Below, piece by piece: positions 34,465 through 44,400 of a DNA stretch of 64,000 nucleotides. The notes beneath the pieces were generated by a model. It saw nothing but the letters and a program-made list of their open reading frames with translations, was not told the DNA's origin and ran no database searches. Each line of letters starts with the position of its first letter. Position 1 is the stretch's first letter. The DNA comes from Virgibacillus necropolis (GTDB lineage Bacteria; Bacillota; Bacilli; Bacillales; Amphibacillaceae): NCBI RefSeq assembly GCF_002224365.1, contig NZ_CP022437.1, forward strand, positions 1,612,001 through 1,676,000. The letters are read 5' to 3'. A program made the translations under genes and the position numbers.

Positions 34465-34586
34465 GTCTAGCTTCAGCGCCTAGACACTCGAGACATAAGC
34501 AGTTCGCTTCCGTGCGAGCAAAGCACCCACACTGCACCGCTCTGCTTATGCTTGTCGTGTCTTTCAAGGCGCTTGCGCTTTTCTTA
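34465..34586. repeat. Dispersed structured GC-rich repeat (short form)
   Basis: A 122-bp segment starts GTCTAGCTTCAGCGCCTAGA and ends AAGGCGCTTGCGCTTTTCTT. The left GCGCC pairs with the right GGCGC and an inner ACATAAGCAG pairs with CTGCTTATGC. Its ends match the longer element at 25743. Confidence 0.65.
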
Positions 34587-34596
34587 AAGTTCAAAG

Positions 34597-35148
34597 TTAT
34601 TGTATTGTTTTTTTAATGCTTTGATACACTTCATCCCAGAAATCGGTATTATCACGAAATGATTTGGTCATGAAAAGTAGCATTTCATTTAGTTTTTCTT
34701 TGTAGTCACCAGCATCCTTATCAGGTAAATTTGTACGAGAGTCGTCAAGAAATTGCTGGATCTTATCTGCCCGTGGTCCCCATTTTGCAACTTCATTACC
34801 TGCTTCATCGATAAAAACAAATATCGGTATGGATCTTGATTTTCCATTCGTAAGATATTGATCCATAAGTTCCAGATTTGCGTCTCTTGGAAATAAAGCC
34901 ACGTCCATATTGGTATGCTCAGCAATACGAAGTAAAATTGGTACATTTAACATGGCATCTCCACACCAATCTTCTGTCAAAACCAATACACGAAGTTGCT
35001 TACTACTTATATGTTGGAAAAACTCCTCGTCACTCGGAATTGTGAAGTGATCATAAATATGTAATAGGTTTTCTTTATGTTTTTCCATTGATTCTATATA
35101 TGTATCAGGTGACATCCCTTTTTCATACCACTCGTTTAACGTCATCAT
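34597..35148 (-). CDS. Thioredoxin-like protein with WCGDA motif
   Basis: This 183-residue protein has a thioredoxin-like domain, but the active-site position reads EDWCGDAMLN with a single cysteine in place of CxxC. Strands LRVLVLTEDW, DVALFPRDAN and IPIFVFIDEAGNEVAKWGPR follow the fold. This matches a Firmicute thioredoxin family (Thioredoxin_9 type) of unknown function; a disulfide reductase role is doubtful with one Cys. The start has GGAGAG upstream; the second ATG at 35145 is equally possible. Confidence 0.8.
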   Translation of the reverse strand: MMTLNEWYEKGMSPDTYIESMEKHKENLLHIYDHFTIPSDEEFFQHISSKQLRVLVLTEDWCGDAMLNVPILLRIAEHTNMDVALFPRDANLELMDQYLTNGKSRSIPIFVFIDEAGNEVAKWGPRADKIQQFLDDSRTNLPDKDAGDYKEKLNEMLLFMTKSFRDNTDFWDEVYQSIKKTIQ

Positions 35149-35302
35149 CTATCTCTCCTTTGTATACGTGTCTTTGTCAAAGTTTACCCAATTTGATATG
35201 TTTCGTAAACAAAAGTGCTTCCTGCTAAGAAATTTGCTATGATTGTAGGAGAAGTTCAAAAAGGCACTTATAGGAGAATGAATTTAGTAGGAGGAATTTT
35301 TA

Positions 35303-36361
35303 ATGGGTCAGACAAACAGAGGTTTTTTATTAGAATTATTAAAAACTCCGTCACCATCAAGTAATGAAATGCAAATTCAGAAAAAGTGGATAAACTATGT
35401 TCAAGATTTTGCCGACGAAATTCGTACGGATAATGCTGGTAACGCAATCGGTGTGTTAAACCCAGATGCACCTTTTAAAGTATTACTTGCAGGGCATTGT
35501 GATGAAATTGCGTTAGTCATTAACCGTGTCGATGAAAAAGGATTCTTGCATTTTGATAAGATGGGTGGGATTAACCCAAAAGCAGCTGTAGGAATGAAAG
35601 TTACAGTCCTCGGCTATGAAAAAACAGTGACTGGTGTTATCGGTGTGAATGCACAGCACCACGGCGGTCTTAAAAATGAATTCGGACTTGAGGATTTATT
35701 TATTGATTGTGGATGTACATCCAAAGAAGAAATGGAAAAATACGTGCAAATAGGGGATCTCGCTGTATATAAAACAGATCCAGAACTATTAATGGATCGT
35801 TATGTAGCAGGCCGTGGTTTGGATAACCGCACAGGTTCATTTATCGTTGCAGAGGTCCTAAAGAGATTGGCTGATCAAGGCTGTAATGTAGGAGTTTATG
35901 CTGCAAGTACGGTAAACGAAGAAACGAATATGGGTGGGGCTTATTTTGCTGCTGCAGGTATTGAACCAACGATGGCAATTGCTTGCGACGTTACGTTTGC
36001 AACCGATTATCCAACCGTTGATAAAAATAAACATGGTGATGTTCGTTTAGATGGTGGTCCAGTGCTTGCAAAAGGTGCACCGATAAACATCAAAATCAAC
36101 AAACTGCTTGAAAAAACGGCTAAAAGCTTAGATATGGATGTACAATATGAATTAACACCAAGAATGACAGGTACAGATGCTGACAAGATGCGTTTAACGG
36201 GACGCGGTGTACCAGTATCACTTGTTTCATTACCATTACGATACATGCATTCACCAGTGGAAACAGCTAGCTTAAAGGATATTGATGAAGAAATTGAGTT
36301 ACTTGTAGCAATGATCGCGAATTTAACTGGCGAGGAAAGTTTAAATCCATTAGAAGATTGA
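35303..36361 (+). CDS. M42 family aminopeptidase
   Basis: This 352-residue protein is an M42 glutamyl aminopeptidase/cellulase-family metallopeptidase. Metal ligands are visible in LLAGHCDEIALVI, the segment GRGLDNRTGSF, the catalytic and metal pair of STVNEETNMGGA, ACDVTFATDYP and, near the end, LRYMHSPVE. Such enzymes are dodecameric cytosolic aminopeptidases that trim peptides. It has a good AGGAGG site and is a single gene; the met riboswitches follow. Confidence 0.9.
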   Translation: MGQTNRGFLLELLKTPSPSSNEMQIQKKWINYVQDFADEIRTDNAGNAIGVLNPDAPFKVLLAGHCDEIALVINRVDEKGFLHFDKMGGINPKAAVGMKVTVLGYEKTVTGVIGVNAQHHGGLKNEFGLEDLFIDCGCTSKEEMEKYVQIGDLAVYKTDPELLMDRYVAGRGLDNRTGSFIVAEVLKRLADQGCNVGVYAASTVNEETNMGGAYFAAAGIEPTMAIACDVTFATDYPTVDKNKHGDVRLDGGPVLAKGAPINIKINKLLEKTAKSLDMDVQYELTPRMTGTDADKMRLTGRGVPVSLVSLPLRYMHSPVETASLKDIDEEIELLVAMIANLTGEESLNPLED

Positions 36362-36389
36362 GAAGAATTATAAAATATCAAAAAATAAT

Positions 36390-36418
36390 TTGACAAAATT
36401 TCGAGACGATAGTAATGT
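36390..36418 (+). promoter_or_regulatory. Promoter of the met leader
   Basis: TTGACA at 36390-36395 is followed after 17 bp by TAATGT at 36413-36418. The -10 match is moderate and an overlapping TATATA at 36418 is an alternative. The first SAM riboswitch begins about 20 bp later. Confidence 0.5.
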
Positions 36419-36438
36419 ATATAGTAATTAAATAATGA

Positions 36439-36600
36439 ACTTCTTATTCAGAGAGGTGGAGGGACTTGGCCCTGCGATACCTCGGCAACGGACTTTTTAA
36501 GTGCTGTGCTAAATCCAACAAGCGTCAGCTTGAAAAATAAGAAGAGAGTGCGGACGTATATGCAAATCTCTTCTTATTATCAATAAGAAGGGATTTTTTT
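36439..36600 (+). promoter_or_regulatory. SAM-I riboswitch (S-box), first of two, with terminator
   Basis: Conserved S-box blocks: CTTATTCAGAGAGGTGGAGG, GACTTGGCCCTGCGATACC, TCGGCAACGGAC and GTGCTAAATCCAACAAGC. A terminator follows (ATCTCTTCTTATT against AATAAGAAGGGAT, 36566-36592, then seven T). SAM binding should favour termination. Confidence 0.93.
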
Positions 36601-36680
36601 AATTTACTAATGAATTGTCTAACCGCCGCACTAGCGACTAGTTGGTCCTGTGAATGGAAGGTAAAGTAAAATTTAATAGA

Positions 36681-36840
36681 AACTTCTTATCTAGAGAGGT
36701 GGAGGGACTGGCCCTACGATACCTCGGCAGCGTACTTTTTTCAAAAGTGACGTGCTAATTCCAGCAAGCAACAAGCTTGATAGATGAGAAGAGGGAAGTT
36801 TTATGATGCCTCTTCTTATTTATTAAGGAGAGGCATCTTT
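36681..36840 (+). promoter_or_regulatory. SAM-I riboswitch (S-box), second of two, with terminator
   Basis: The same blocks recur: CTTATCTAGAGAGGTGGAGG, GACTGGCCCTACGATACC, TCGGCAGCGTAC and GTGCTAATTCCAGCAAGC. Its own terminator is GATGCCTCTT against AAGGAGAGGCATC (36805-36837) with a short T-run. No separate promoter is clear between the two, so both probably act on one transcript in series. Confidence 0.92.
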
Positions 36841-36849
36841 GCATTTTGA

Positions 36850-37001
36850 GAGGATGTTCAAAAAGTCACCAAATGATAAACTACGAATTTCTTCGTTGGC
36901 TCGTCTTTCCGGTCCTCATGTAGAAATATCCTACATTCTGGTCCTCAATACTTCGCCGCCTCGAACTTCTTGTTTCTAATTTGGCACCTTTTTGAACACA
37001 C
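36850..37001 (+). repeat. MITE-like element, copy 6, inside the met leader
   Basis: This 152-bp copy is in the orientation of copy 1. It lies between the terminator of the second SAM riboswitch and the ribosome site of metN, so it is in the 5' leader of the operon. The terminal inverted repeats could fold in the mRNA. Confidence 0.82.
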
Positions 37002-37018
37002 ATTTTAGGAGGGAAAAT

Positions 37019-38050
37019 ATGATTACTTTTGAGAACGTAACAAAGGTTTATCAAGGAAACGGTACACAAGTAAAAGCATTAGACAATGTTGATTTACATA
37101 TTGAAAAAGGAGAAATATATGGGGTTATCGGTTTTAGTGGTGCTGGGAAAAGCTCACTCGTGCGTTGTGTGAATCTGCTTGAACGTCCTACATCAGGAAA
37201 AGTTATTGTAAACGAACAGGATCTGCTCAGTCTTACGCCAAAAGAACTACGGGAAGCAAAGCGAAATATTGGAATGATTTTTCAACACTTCAACCTGCTA
37301 AATTCAAAAACAGTTTTTACCAATGTGGCAATGCCATTACTGCTAATGAACACTCCAAAGGAAGAAGTGAAACAACGAGTTTATGAGATGTTAGATTTTG
37401 TTGGGTTACGTGATAAGGCAGATAATTATCCAGACCAACTTTCAGGTGGGCAAAAACAACGAGTAGGAATTGCACGAGCATTAGCAACTCAGCCATCTGT
37501 ATTATTGTGCGATGAAGCAACATCAGCGCTTGATCCACAGACGACGGATGACATTTTAAAGCTTTTGAAAAAAATTAATCAAGAGTATAAGATCACGATT
37601 TTAATCATTACACATGAGATGGGAGTTATCCGTGAAATATGTGATAAGGTCGCAGTGCTTGAGAATGGAAAGGTGATTGAATCAGGATCTACTTTCGATG
37701 TGTTTGCTCAACCAAAAACAAAAACTGCTCATAATTTCGTTAGCACGGTCATGCATGATGAAATACCAGAATCTGTTTACCGGTTAATTCGCTCGCAAGA
37801 AGCAACCAATCAAATTTATCGGATTGTGTTTGTCGGTGAAACTGCTGGATATCCACTTCTATCGCAAATAGCTAAAAAATTCGATGTGGAAGTAAACGTG
37901 TTGTTTGGTAGTATCACAGAATTACAAGGAACATCACTCGGTAATTTGATTGTAAAGTTTGAAGGTGCCGCGAAAGAGATTAGTAGGGTTATTATGCATA
38001 TTAACCAACAAAAGGTAACAATCAAGGAGGTGTTAGAAGATGTTAGTTGA
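37019..38050 (+). CDS. metN: Methionine ABC transporter ATP-binding protein MetN
   Basis: This 343-residue ABC ATPase powers methionine import. Walker A is GFSGAGKSS (about residue 38), the signature LSGGQKQRVGIARAL, Walker B VLLCDEATSALDP. The C-terminal part (about residues 265-343, RIVFVGETAGYPLL onward) is a NIL domain, which binds methionine and inhibits transport in MetN proteins. ATG 37019 has AGGAGGG 6 nt upstream. It overlaps metP by 11 bp. Confidence 0.95.
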   Translation: MITFENVTKVYQGNGTQVKALDNVDLHIEKGEIYGVIGFSGAGKSSLVRCVNLLERPTSGKVIVNEQDLLSLTPKELREAKRNIGMIFQHFNLLNSKTVFTNVAMPLLLMNTPKEEVKQRVYEMLDFVGLRDKADNYPDQLSGGQKQRVGIARALATQPSVLLCDEATSALDPQTTDDILKLLKKINQEYKITILIITHEMGVIREICDKVAVLENGKVIESGSTFDVFAQPKTKTAHNFVSTVMHDEIPESVYRLIRSQEATNQIYRIVFVGETAGYPLLSQIAKKFDVEVNVLFGSITELQGTSLGNLIVKFEGAAKEISRVIMHINQQKVTIKEVLEDVS

Positions 38051-38690
38051 CTTTGATCAAATTATGGTGGCAACAGGAGAAACCATTACAATGGTCGCAT
38101 TTTCGTTAATTTTTGCTACGGTAATCGGTTTGCCGCTCGGAATTTTATTAGTTGTAACACGAAAAGGACATTTATGGGAGAACGCTGCTATTTTTAGTGT
38201 ACTAAATTCAATTGTGAACTTATTCCGTTCCATACCATTTATTATTCTTTTGGTGGTAGTTATACCATTTACCAGGTTGATCGTTGGAACCTCGATAGGA
38301 ACTGCTGCGGCAATCGTCCCAATGGTTTTATTTTCTGGTCCTTATATTGCCAGGTTGATAGAAAACTCACTGTTAGAAGTTGATCCTGGTGTAATGGAAG
38401 CGGCGCAATCGATGGGAGCGACACCGAGACAAATCATTACCCGTTTTTTAATACCAGAAGCATTAAGCTCACTACTATTGGGATTAACAATTGCAACAAT
38501 AGGACTTGTTGGCGCTTCCGCTATGGCTGGTGCGATTGGTGGAGGAGGACTTGGTGATTTAGCCATTACATATGGATACCAACGATTCGATACGGTAGTG
38601 ATGATTATTACAGTAGCCATTCTTGTTGTAATGGTGCAAGCATTACAAACGACAGGAAATATTTTATCTAGAAAAATCAGGCGAAGATAA
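38040..38690 (+). CDS. metP: Methionine ABC transporter permease MetP
   Basis: This 216-residue permease (MetI type) has about five membrane segments and the EAA loop GVMEAAQSMGATPRQIITRF, which contacts the ATPase. It forms the membrane channel of the importer. AAGGAGG at 38023-38029, within the end of metN, serves as ribosome site for ATG 38040. metQ follows 44 bp downstream. Confidence 0.95.
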   Translation: MLVDFDQIMVATGETITMVAFSLIFATVIGLPLGILLVVTRKGHLWENAAIFSVLNSIVNLFRSIPFIILLVVVIPFTRLIVGTSIGTAAAIVPMVLFSGPYIARLIENSLLEVDPGVMEAAQSMGATPRQIITRFLIPEALSSLLLGLTIATIGLVGASAMAGAIGGGGLGDLAITYGYQRFDTVVMIITVAILVVMVQALQTTGNILSRKIRRR

Positions 38691-38734
38691 AAAAACACAA
38701 AAAAATGAACTAGACAAAAAGGGGATAAAACAAC

Positions 38735-39544
38735 ATGAAAAGAATTGGACTTTTATTATTTATAAGTTTAGCGGTGATAACTAGTGCCTGCTCAAATGAC
38801 GAATCAACTGTTTCAGTAGGAATTAGCGGCTCTGACACAACGATTTGGGATTTTATTGCAGAAAAGGCGAAAGAAGAGGGAATTAACGTTGAAATCGTTA
38901 AATTTTCCGACTATGTACAACCAAACTTGGCACTTGCTGAAGGGGAAATCGATGCGAATGCCTTTCAAACAGTTTCTTATTTCGATTCATTTATAAAAGA
39001 ACATGATTTGGATTTAGTACCAATTGCAACTACAGTTATAGCGCCAATGGGTCTTTATTCCGATAAATATGATTCACCTGAAGAAATTCCAGAAGGTTCG
39101 TCAATTGCCTTACCAAAGGAAGCAACAAATATGGGACGTGCATTATTACTCCTTCAGTCAGCTGGTTTAATTAAATTAGAAGAAAATTTTGATGGTAATG
39201 GTTCAGTAGATAAGATTGTAGAAAACCCAAAAAATTTAAAGTTTGAAACACTTGTGGCTGCTCAAACTCCAAGGGTCTTACCAGATGTAGCTGCATCTAT
39301 TATTAATAATGGTATTGCAGTTGATGCTGGATTTAGTCCATTAGGCGATTCTATTTTTCATGAAAATGAAACAGCTACACCATATATAAATATTATTGCT
39401 GTTCAAGAAAAAAACAAAGATGACAAAACACTGCAGAAGCTAGCAGATATTTATCAATCAGAAGAAGTAAAGGAGTTAATCCAAAAAGAGTATGATGGAA
39501 ATCAGATACCAACATTTGTACCGTTAAGTAATATTGGCTGGTAA
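38735..39544 (+). CDS. metQ: Methionine-binding lipoprotein MetQ
   Basis: This 269-residue NlpA/MetQ substrate-binding lipoprotein has a signal segment with the lipobox TSAC (Cys 19). Family blocks are EGEIDANAFQTVSYFDSF, IALPKEATNMGRALLLLQ and a C-terminal KELIQKEYDGNQIPTF. It captures methionine or related compounds outside the membrane and delivers them to MetP. It is the third gene of the operon. Confidence 0.94.
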   Translation: MKRIGLLLFISLAVITSACSNDESTVSVGISGSDTTIWDFIAEKAKEEGINVEIVKFSDYVQPNLALAEGEIDANAFQTVSYFDSFIKEHDLDLVPIATTVIAPMGLYSDKYDSPEEIPEGSSIALPKEATNMGRALLLLQSAGLIKLEENFDGNGSVDKIVENPKNLKFETLVAAQTPRVLPDVAASIINNGIAVDAGFSPLGDSIFHENETATPYINIIAVQEKNKDDKTLQKLADIYQSEEVKELIQKEYDGNQIPTFVPLSNIGW

Positions 39545-39565
39545 AAAATAGATGGGGTGAATAGG

Positions 39566-40777
39566 ATGACTGTAGTTACACAAAGCTTGGAAAAAATAAA
39601 ACAACGTATTATTGAAAATGTAGAAGAAAACAGGGATCAATATATTAAAACAAGTCATGCGATCCACGATAGGCCCGAGATTGGAAATGAGGAATTTTTT
39701 GCTTCTGAATTGTTAACAGACACTCTAGGTAAGGAAGGCTTCACTGTTGAAAAAGGGGTTGCTGGACATGAAACAGCATTTCTGGCTAAAAGAAAAGGCG
39801 AAAAAGAAGGGCTTCGAATTGGATTTTTAGCTGAGTATGATGCCTTGCCGGGAATAGGTCATGCATGTGGCCATAATATCATTGGAACGACAAGTGTTGC
39901 AGCAGCCATCGCATTAAGTAAAGTGATTGATGAAGTCGGCGGGGAACTGGTTGTACTCGGGACTCCTGCTGAAGAAGGTGGGCCAAATGGTAGCGCAAAA
40001 GGAAGCTTTGTGAAAGCTGGGTTACTAGATGACATTGACGCAGCAATCATGCTTCATCCTGGAAATGAGACGAATTTAACGGGGCCTAGTTTGGCAGTTG
40101 ATCCACTGGATTTTGAATTTTTTGGTAAACCAGCACATGCTTCCGTACAACCAGATAAAGGAATCAATGCTTTAGATGGAGTAATTCAATTGTTTAATGG
40201 AATTAACGCATTACGACAACACCTGCCATCTGATGTAAGGATTCATGGTATTATCCCAAACGGCGGCGATGCGCCAAATATCGTTCCAGAATATGCTAAG
40301 GCACGGTTTTTTATCCGGGCAGCAACAAGGTCAGTATTAAATGAAGTTACAGAAAAGGTTAGCGCTATTGCAAATGGGGCAGCTCTTGCTACAGGGGCAA
40401 CTGTAAAAATTAACTCATTCCAAAATGAAGTAGATAATTTTGTTATTAACCGAAACTTCGATAACGTGTTTAAAGATGTAGCAGAAAGCCTTGGAGAAAT
40501 AGTTAACACAGAGGAACGAGAAGGATTAGGATCCACCGATGCAGGAAATGTTAGTCAAGTTGTTCCTACTATTCATCCACATATTAAAATAGGTTCAAGC
40601 GACTTAGTTGGACATACCGTTGAATTCAGAGAAGCGGCTAGATCTGAAAAGGGAGATCAAGCACTAATTGTAGGAGCGGAAGCAATAGCTTTAACCGTAC
40701 TGGAACTTTTAACAAATCGATTAACATACGATGAAATTTATCAAGAATTTAAAGAACAAACACAACCTCCCAACTAA
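39566..40777 (+). CDS. M20 family amidohydrolase in the met operon
   Basis: This 403-residue protein belongs to the M20 peptidase/amidohydrolase family (AbgB, N-acyl amino acid hydrolase branch). Metal-site motifs are GHACGHNIIG, the Glu pair of GTPAEEGGPNGSAKG, MLHPGNE and, near the end, STDAGNVSQVVP. ATG 39566 has GGGGTG about 6 nt upstream; a GTG at 39557 overlaps that site. It is 21 bp after metQ and thus under the SAM riboswitches, which suggests it frees methionine or a related sulfur amino acid from an imported N-acyl or dipeptide form. The substrate is an inference. Confidence 0.85.
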   Translation: MTVVTQSLEKIKQRIIENVEENRDQYIKTSHAIHDRPEIGNEEFFASELLTDTLGKEGFTVEKGVAGHETAFLAKRKGEKEGLRIGFLAEYDALPGIGHACGHNIIGTTSVAAAIALSKVIDEVGGELVVLGTPAEEGGPNGSAKGSFVKAGLLDDIDAAIMLHPGNETNLTGPSLAVDPLDFEFFGKPAHASVQPDKGINALDGVIQLFNGINALRQHLPSDVRIHGIIPNGGDAPNIVPEYAKARFFIRAATRSVLNEVTEKVSAIANGAALATGATVKINSFQNEVDNFVINRNFDNVFKDVAESLGEIVNTEEREGLGSTDAGNVSQVVPTIHPHIKIGSSDLVGHTVEFREAARSEKGDQALIVGAEAIALTVLELLTNRLTYDEIYQEFKEQTQPPN

Positions 40778-40834
40778 TGTACAAACAGCTGTACCATTTC
40801 ATTTGAGTTTCCCGTAATAATTGGTCAAATGTAA

Positions 40835-40876
40835 ACACCCTTTTTTGATTTATCTCAATCAAAAAAGGGTGTTTTT
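40835..40876 (+). terminator. Terminator of the metNPQ-amidohydrolase operon
   Basis: ACACCCTTTTTTGATT pairs perfectly with AATCAAAAAAGGGTGT, followed by TTTT. Confidence 0.88.
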
Positions 40877-41446
40877 CAGTCTTATGGGCCATAAGGTAGT
40901 AGGAAAATAAATTCATTATAGGTCTTAGTGATGGTGAAAAAAGTAAATTAAACGAGATCTAAGGGTGAATGGAACTATATTTTTCAAAAGATTTAGCCAA
41001 CTAAAACTTTTAGGGTAGTTTAACATAGGAACAACGATTCATTTTTTTATTTTGTTGAAAAATGCCTATACATAAACAGCGAGTCTATTAACTAATAAAA
41101 GCTTATATAACAACACTTGTCGTTATTTTTATTTCTCGATGAAATTGGCTGGTAGGACTTTTGCCTGTACAACAAAATACAAGAAACAGTGCTTATCTAC
41201 TATTTTCTAAAAATTCTAATCAAATCCGACAATTTACGACACCTTTTTCGTTTCTATTACAGTATAGTTACAGCAACAACCAGAATAGTACAAACGGCAC
41301 CGCTGCAGCTTTAGATCCTACACACTATTTCTTAGTAAAGGAGGCAAAGGGGTGTTTTTTATATTGTCTTTTATACATTATGTGTAAAGACAATTATCTT
41401 GACGGTATGTAATGCTTAGTTTCAAAATTCGAGAGGAGGAAGGAAA
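40877..41446 (+). other. Long upstream region of the protease gene, no gene seen
   Basis: This 570-bp AT-rich stretch lies before the secreted protease. I see no convincing gene or repeat. An open frame of 83 codons at 41161-41412 lacks a ribosome site and shows no family features. A regulatory region of this length would fit a secreted-protease gene controlled by several stationary-phase regulators, but no operator can be named. Confidence 0.5.
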
Positions 41447-44400
41447 TTGAGAAAAAAGAAACAACGTCAGGTTAGAGCCTTTAGTATTGCAGCATCATTA
41501 CTGATGTCATTTTCGTTAATAGCACCAGGAATTGCAAGTGCTGAAACAAATGATAAATTGCACCGATCAGTAAATGATACCCAGGCTGTCACAAAAGTTA
41601 AGGTGAGCGATCGTTTGTTAGAAAAGTTTGAAAAGGATGATAAAGTAACATTCCTAATCAAATTTAAAGAAAAAGCAGACACCAAAAAAATTGCGAAAGA
41701 AGCAAAAGCAAGTGCTAAGTCAGCTAATCTAACTGCACAAAAGCTTGAGCTCATCCAACGTTCAGCTGTTGTCTCTGAATTAAAGGCGACATCTCTTGTT
41801 TCACAACAAGGTGTAAAACAATATCTTGAGCAAGAGGCTAAAAAAGGTAATGTAAAAGATATAAGGTCGTATTATATTGTGAATGGGATGGCTGTTACAG
41901 CGACGAAAGAGATCGCTCAAAAAGTCGCATCATTTGCTGAAGTGGAAAAGATTTTGCCAAACGAAACACGTCAATTATTTACAACAAAAACAAAAGACGC
42001 AAAAACACCTAAGTCGGAAGTGGCTAACGTTGAGTGGAACGTTAACCGTGTAGGAGCACCCCAAGTATGGGAAATGGGGTTTGATGGTACAGGCACAGTT
42101 GTAGCTAGTATTGACACAGGTGTTCAGTGGGATCATCCTGCTTTAAAAGAAAAATACCGTGGATATGATGCAGCAACTGGTGAGGTTAATCATGATTTCA
42201 ACTGGTTTGATGCTACTGCAGGTGAATCAGAACCATATGACGATCAAGGACATGGAACACACACAATTGGAACAATGGTTGGTTCAGAGCCAGATGGATC
42301 TAATCAAATTGGAGTAGCGCCGGGAGCTAAATTTATAGCTGTAAAAGCATTTACAGCGGATGGTGGAACAGATGTTGATCTATTGGCTGCTGCTGAATGG
42401 ATTTTAGCACCAACAGATGCAGAAGGTAATGCTCGGGTAGACTTGGCGCCTGATGTTGTTAATAACTCATGGGGTGGTGGTCCAGGGCTTGATGAGTGGT
42501 ACCGAGATGTTGTAATAAACTGGAGAGCTGCTGACATTTTCCCTGAGTTCTCAGCTGGAAATACAACATTGTTTAATCCGGGTGGACCGGGATCAGTTGC
42601 TACACCAGCAAACTATCCAGAGTCTTTTGCAACTGGAGCCACAGATATAAATGACGTAGTTGCAGGTTTTTCACTACGTGGACCTTCGCCATATGATGAG
42701 GTTAAACCTGATATATCTGCACCTGGGGTGAATATTCGTTCATCTGTACCAGGAAGCGGATATGAAGGTGGCTGGAATGGAACGTCGATGGCAGGACCAG
42801 CCGTAGCAGGAGTGGCGGCACTGTTGCGTCAAGTGGATGCTAGTTTAACAGTTGATGAAATGGAAGAAATATTACTAAATTCTGCAACACCATTGACAGA
42901 TGAAGAGTATCCAGAGTCTCCTAATAATGGGTACGGTTATGGATTAGTTAATGGATATGCGGCTGTTTCTTCAATTATAAGTGGCCTTGGAACTATAGAA
43001 GGGCAAGTGACTAAACAAGGAGAAGATACTGAAGCTCCGACATTTGAACATACTGCACCAACTGAAACGTATGCTGGAATGGATTTAGATTTAACTATAC
43101 AAGTTAATGATGATATTAGTGTTTCATCGGTTGAATTAAAGTATCAAGATGCGAGTGGAGAGTGGCAAGTAGTTGAAGCTGCTCGTACATCGGGTGACTT
43201 TAAAGCTGGTGAATATCTAGCAACTATTCCTGGAAATCAAATTGATGGTGATTCCCTCACTTATAAGTGGACAATCAATGATTTCGGAAATAATGAAGTG
43301 AATAGTGAAGCGTATATTGTATCCGTTTTACAAGGTATTGCACCAGGTTATTCAGCAGACTTTGAAACTACCCCTGTTGGCTGGACTTCATTCGGAGAGA
43401 ATAATAGTTGGGAGTGGGGAGCGCCAACGTCAGGACCAGGAAATGCGTCATCAGGCGAGAAAGTTTATGCAACTGGGCTTGATAGCGATTATGAAAGTGA
43501 TACAAATGCTACACTTGTAATGCCACCAATTGATCTGCCAGAAGGAAATGCTTATCTACAATTCAATCAATGGTATGAGTTAGAAAACAATTATGATTAC
43601 GGTCATGTTTTTGTTTCTACAGATCAAGAGGAATGGACCCAGGTCATGGAAATGAATGGTACAACGAGTGATTGGGAACTTGCTGAAGTTGATCTTTCAG
43701 AGTACAGTGGCCAGCGAATTTATGTTGGTTTCAATGTAACAACTGATGGAAGTGTTACGAGGGAAGGGCTTTACATTGATGATGTAGCGTTATCTGATAC
43801 GTCAATAAACAGCAAGACAGCAATCAAGAAAAAGAAAGGCAATAACGGTAAAAAGAAAGGTCAGAGTAAGAGAAACAATGATCTTGGAATAATCAAAAGC
43901 AATGAAAAAGCTGGATTAAAAGAAAAGGTAGATCCGGATAAAATTCAACCGAACCTACCTGTAAAAGAAAATCCTCCCGTCGAAGAGGACACCATTAATC
44001 CTACACTTTTACCAATTGGTGCGCAAGTAAGTGTATTGGAAAGTGGACGATCCGTAAACACAAATCCAGAAGATGGGACCTATTCATTAACCCATGCTGC
44101 GGGCGAGTTTACCGTACAAGCATCATCATATGGATTTGAATCAGAACAACAATCTGTAACAGTCGAAAGAGATGGAGTTGCTCAAGCCAACTTCACATTG
44201 GACGAAATTCCACAAGCAACCGTTAGTGGAACAATTACTGACGAAGCAACAGGAACACCAATTGTAGGAGCAACACTATTACTTGTCGAAGACGCTAATA
44301 TTGCACCTGTTGAAACAGATGAGGATGGAAACTATTCCATCATCGCATACGAAGGTACCTACACACTTAAAGTACTTGCACGAGATTATAAGAGCAAAGA

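Noticed and set aside
41161-41412. An 83-residue gene before the protease
   Set aside because: No ribosome site and no recognisable domain; AT-rich upstream region with a chance frame.
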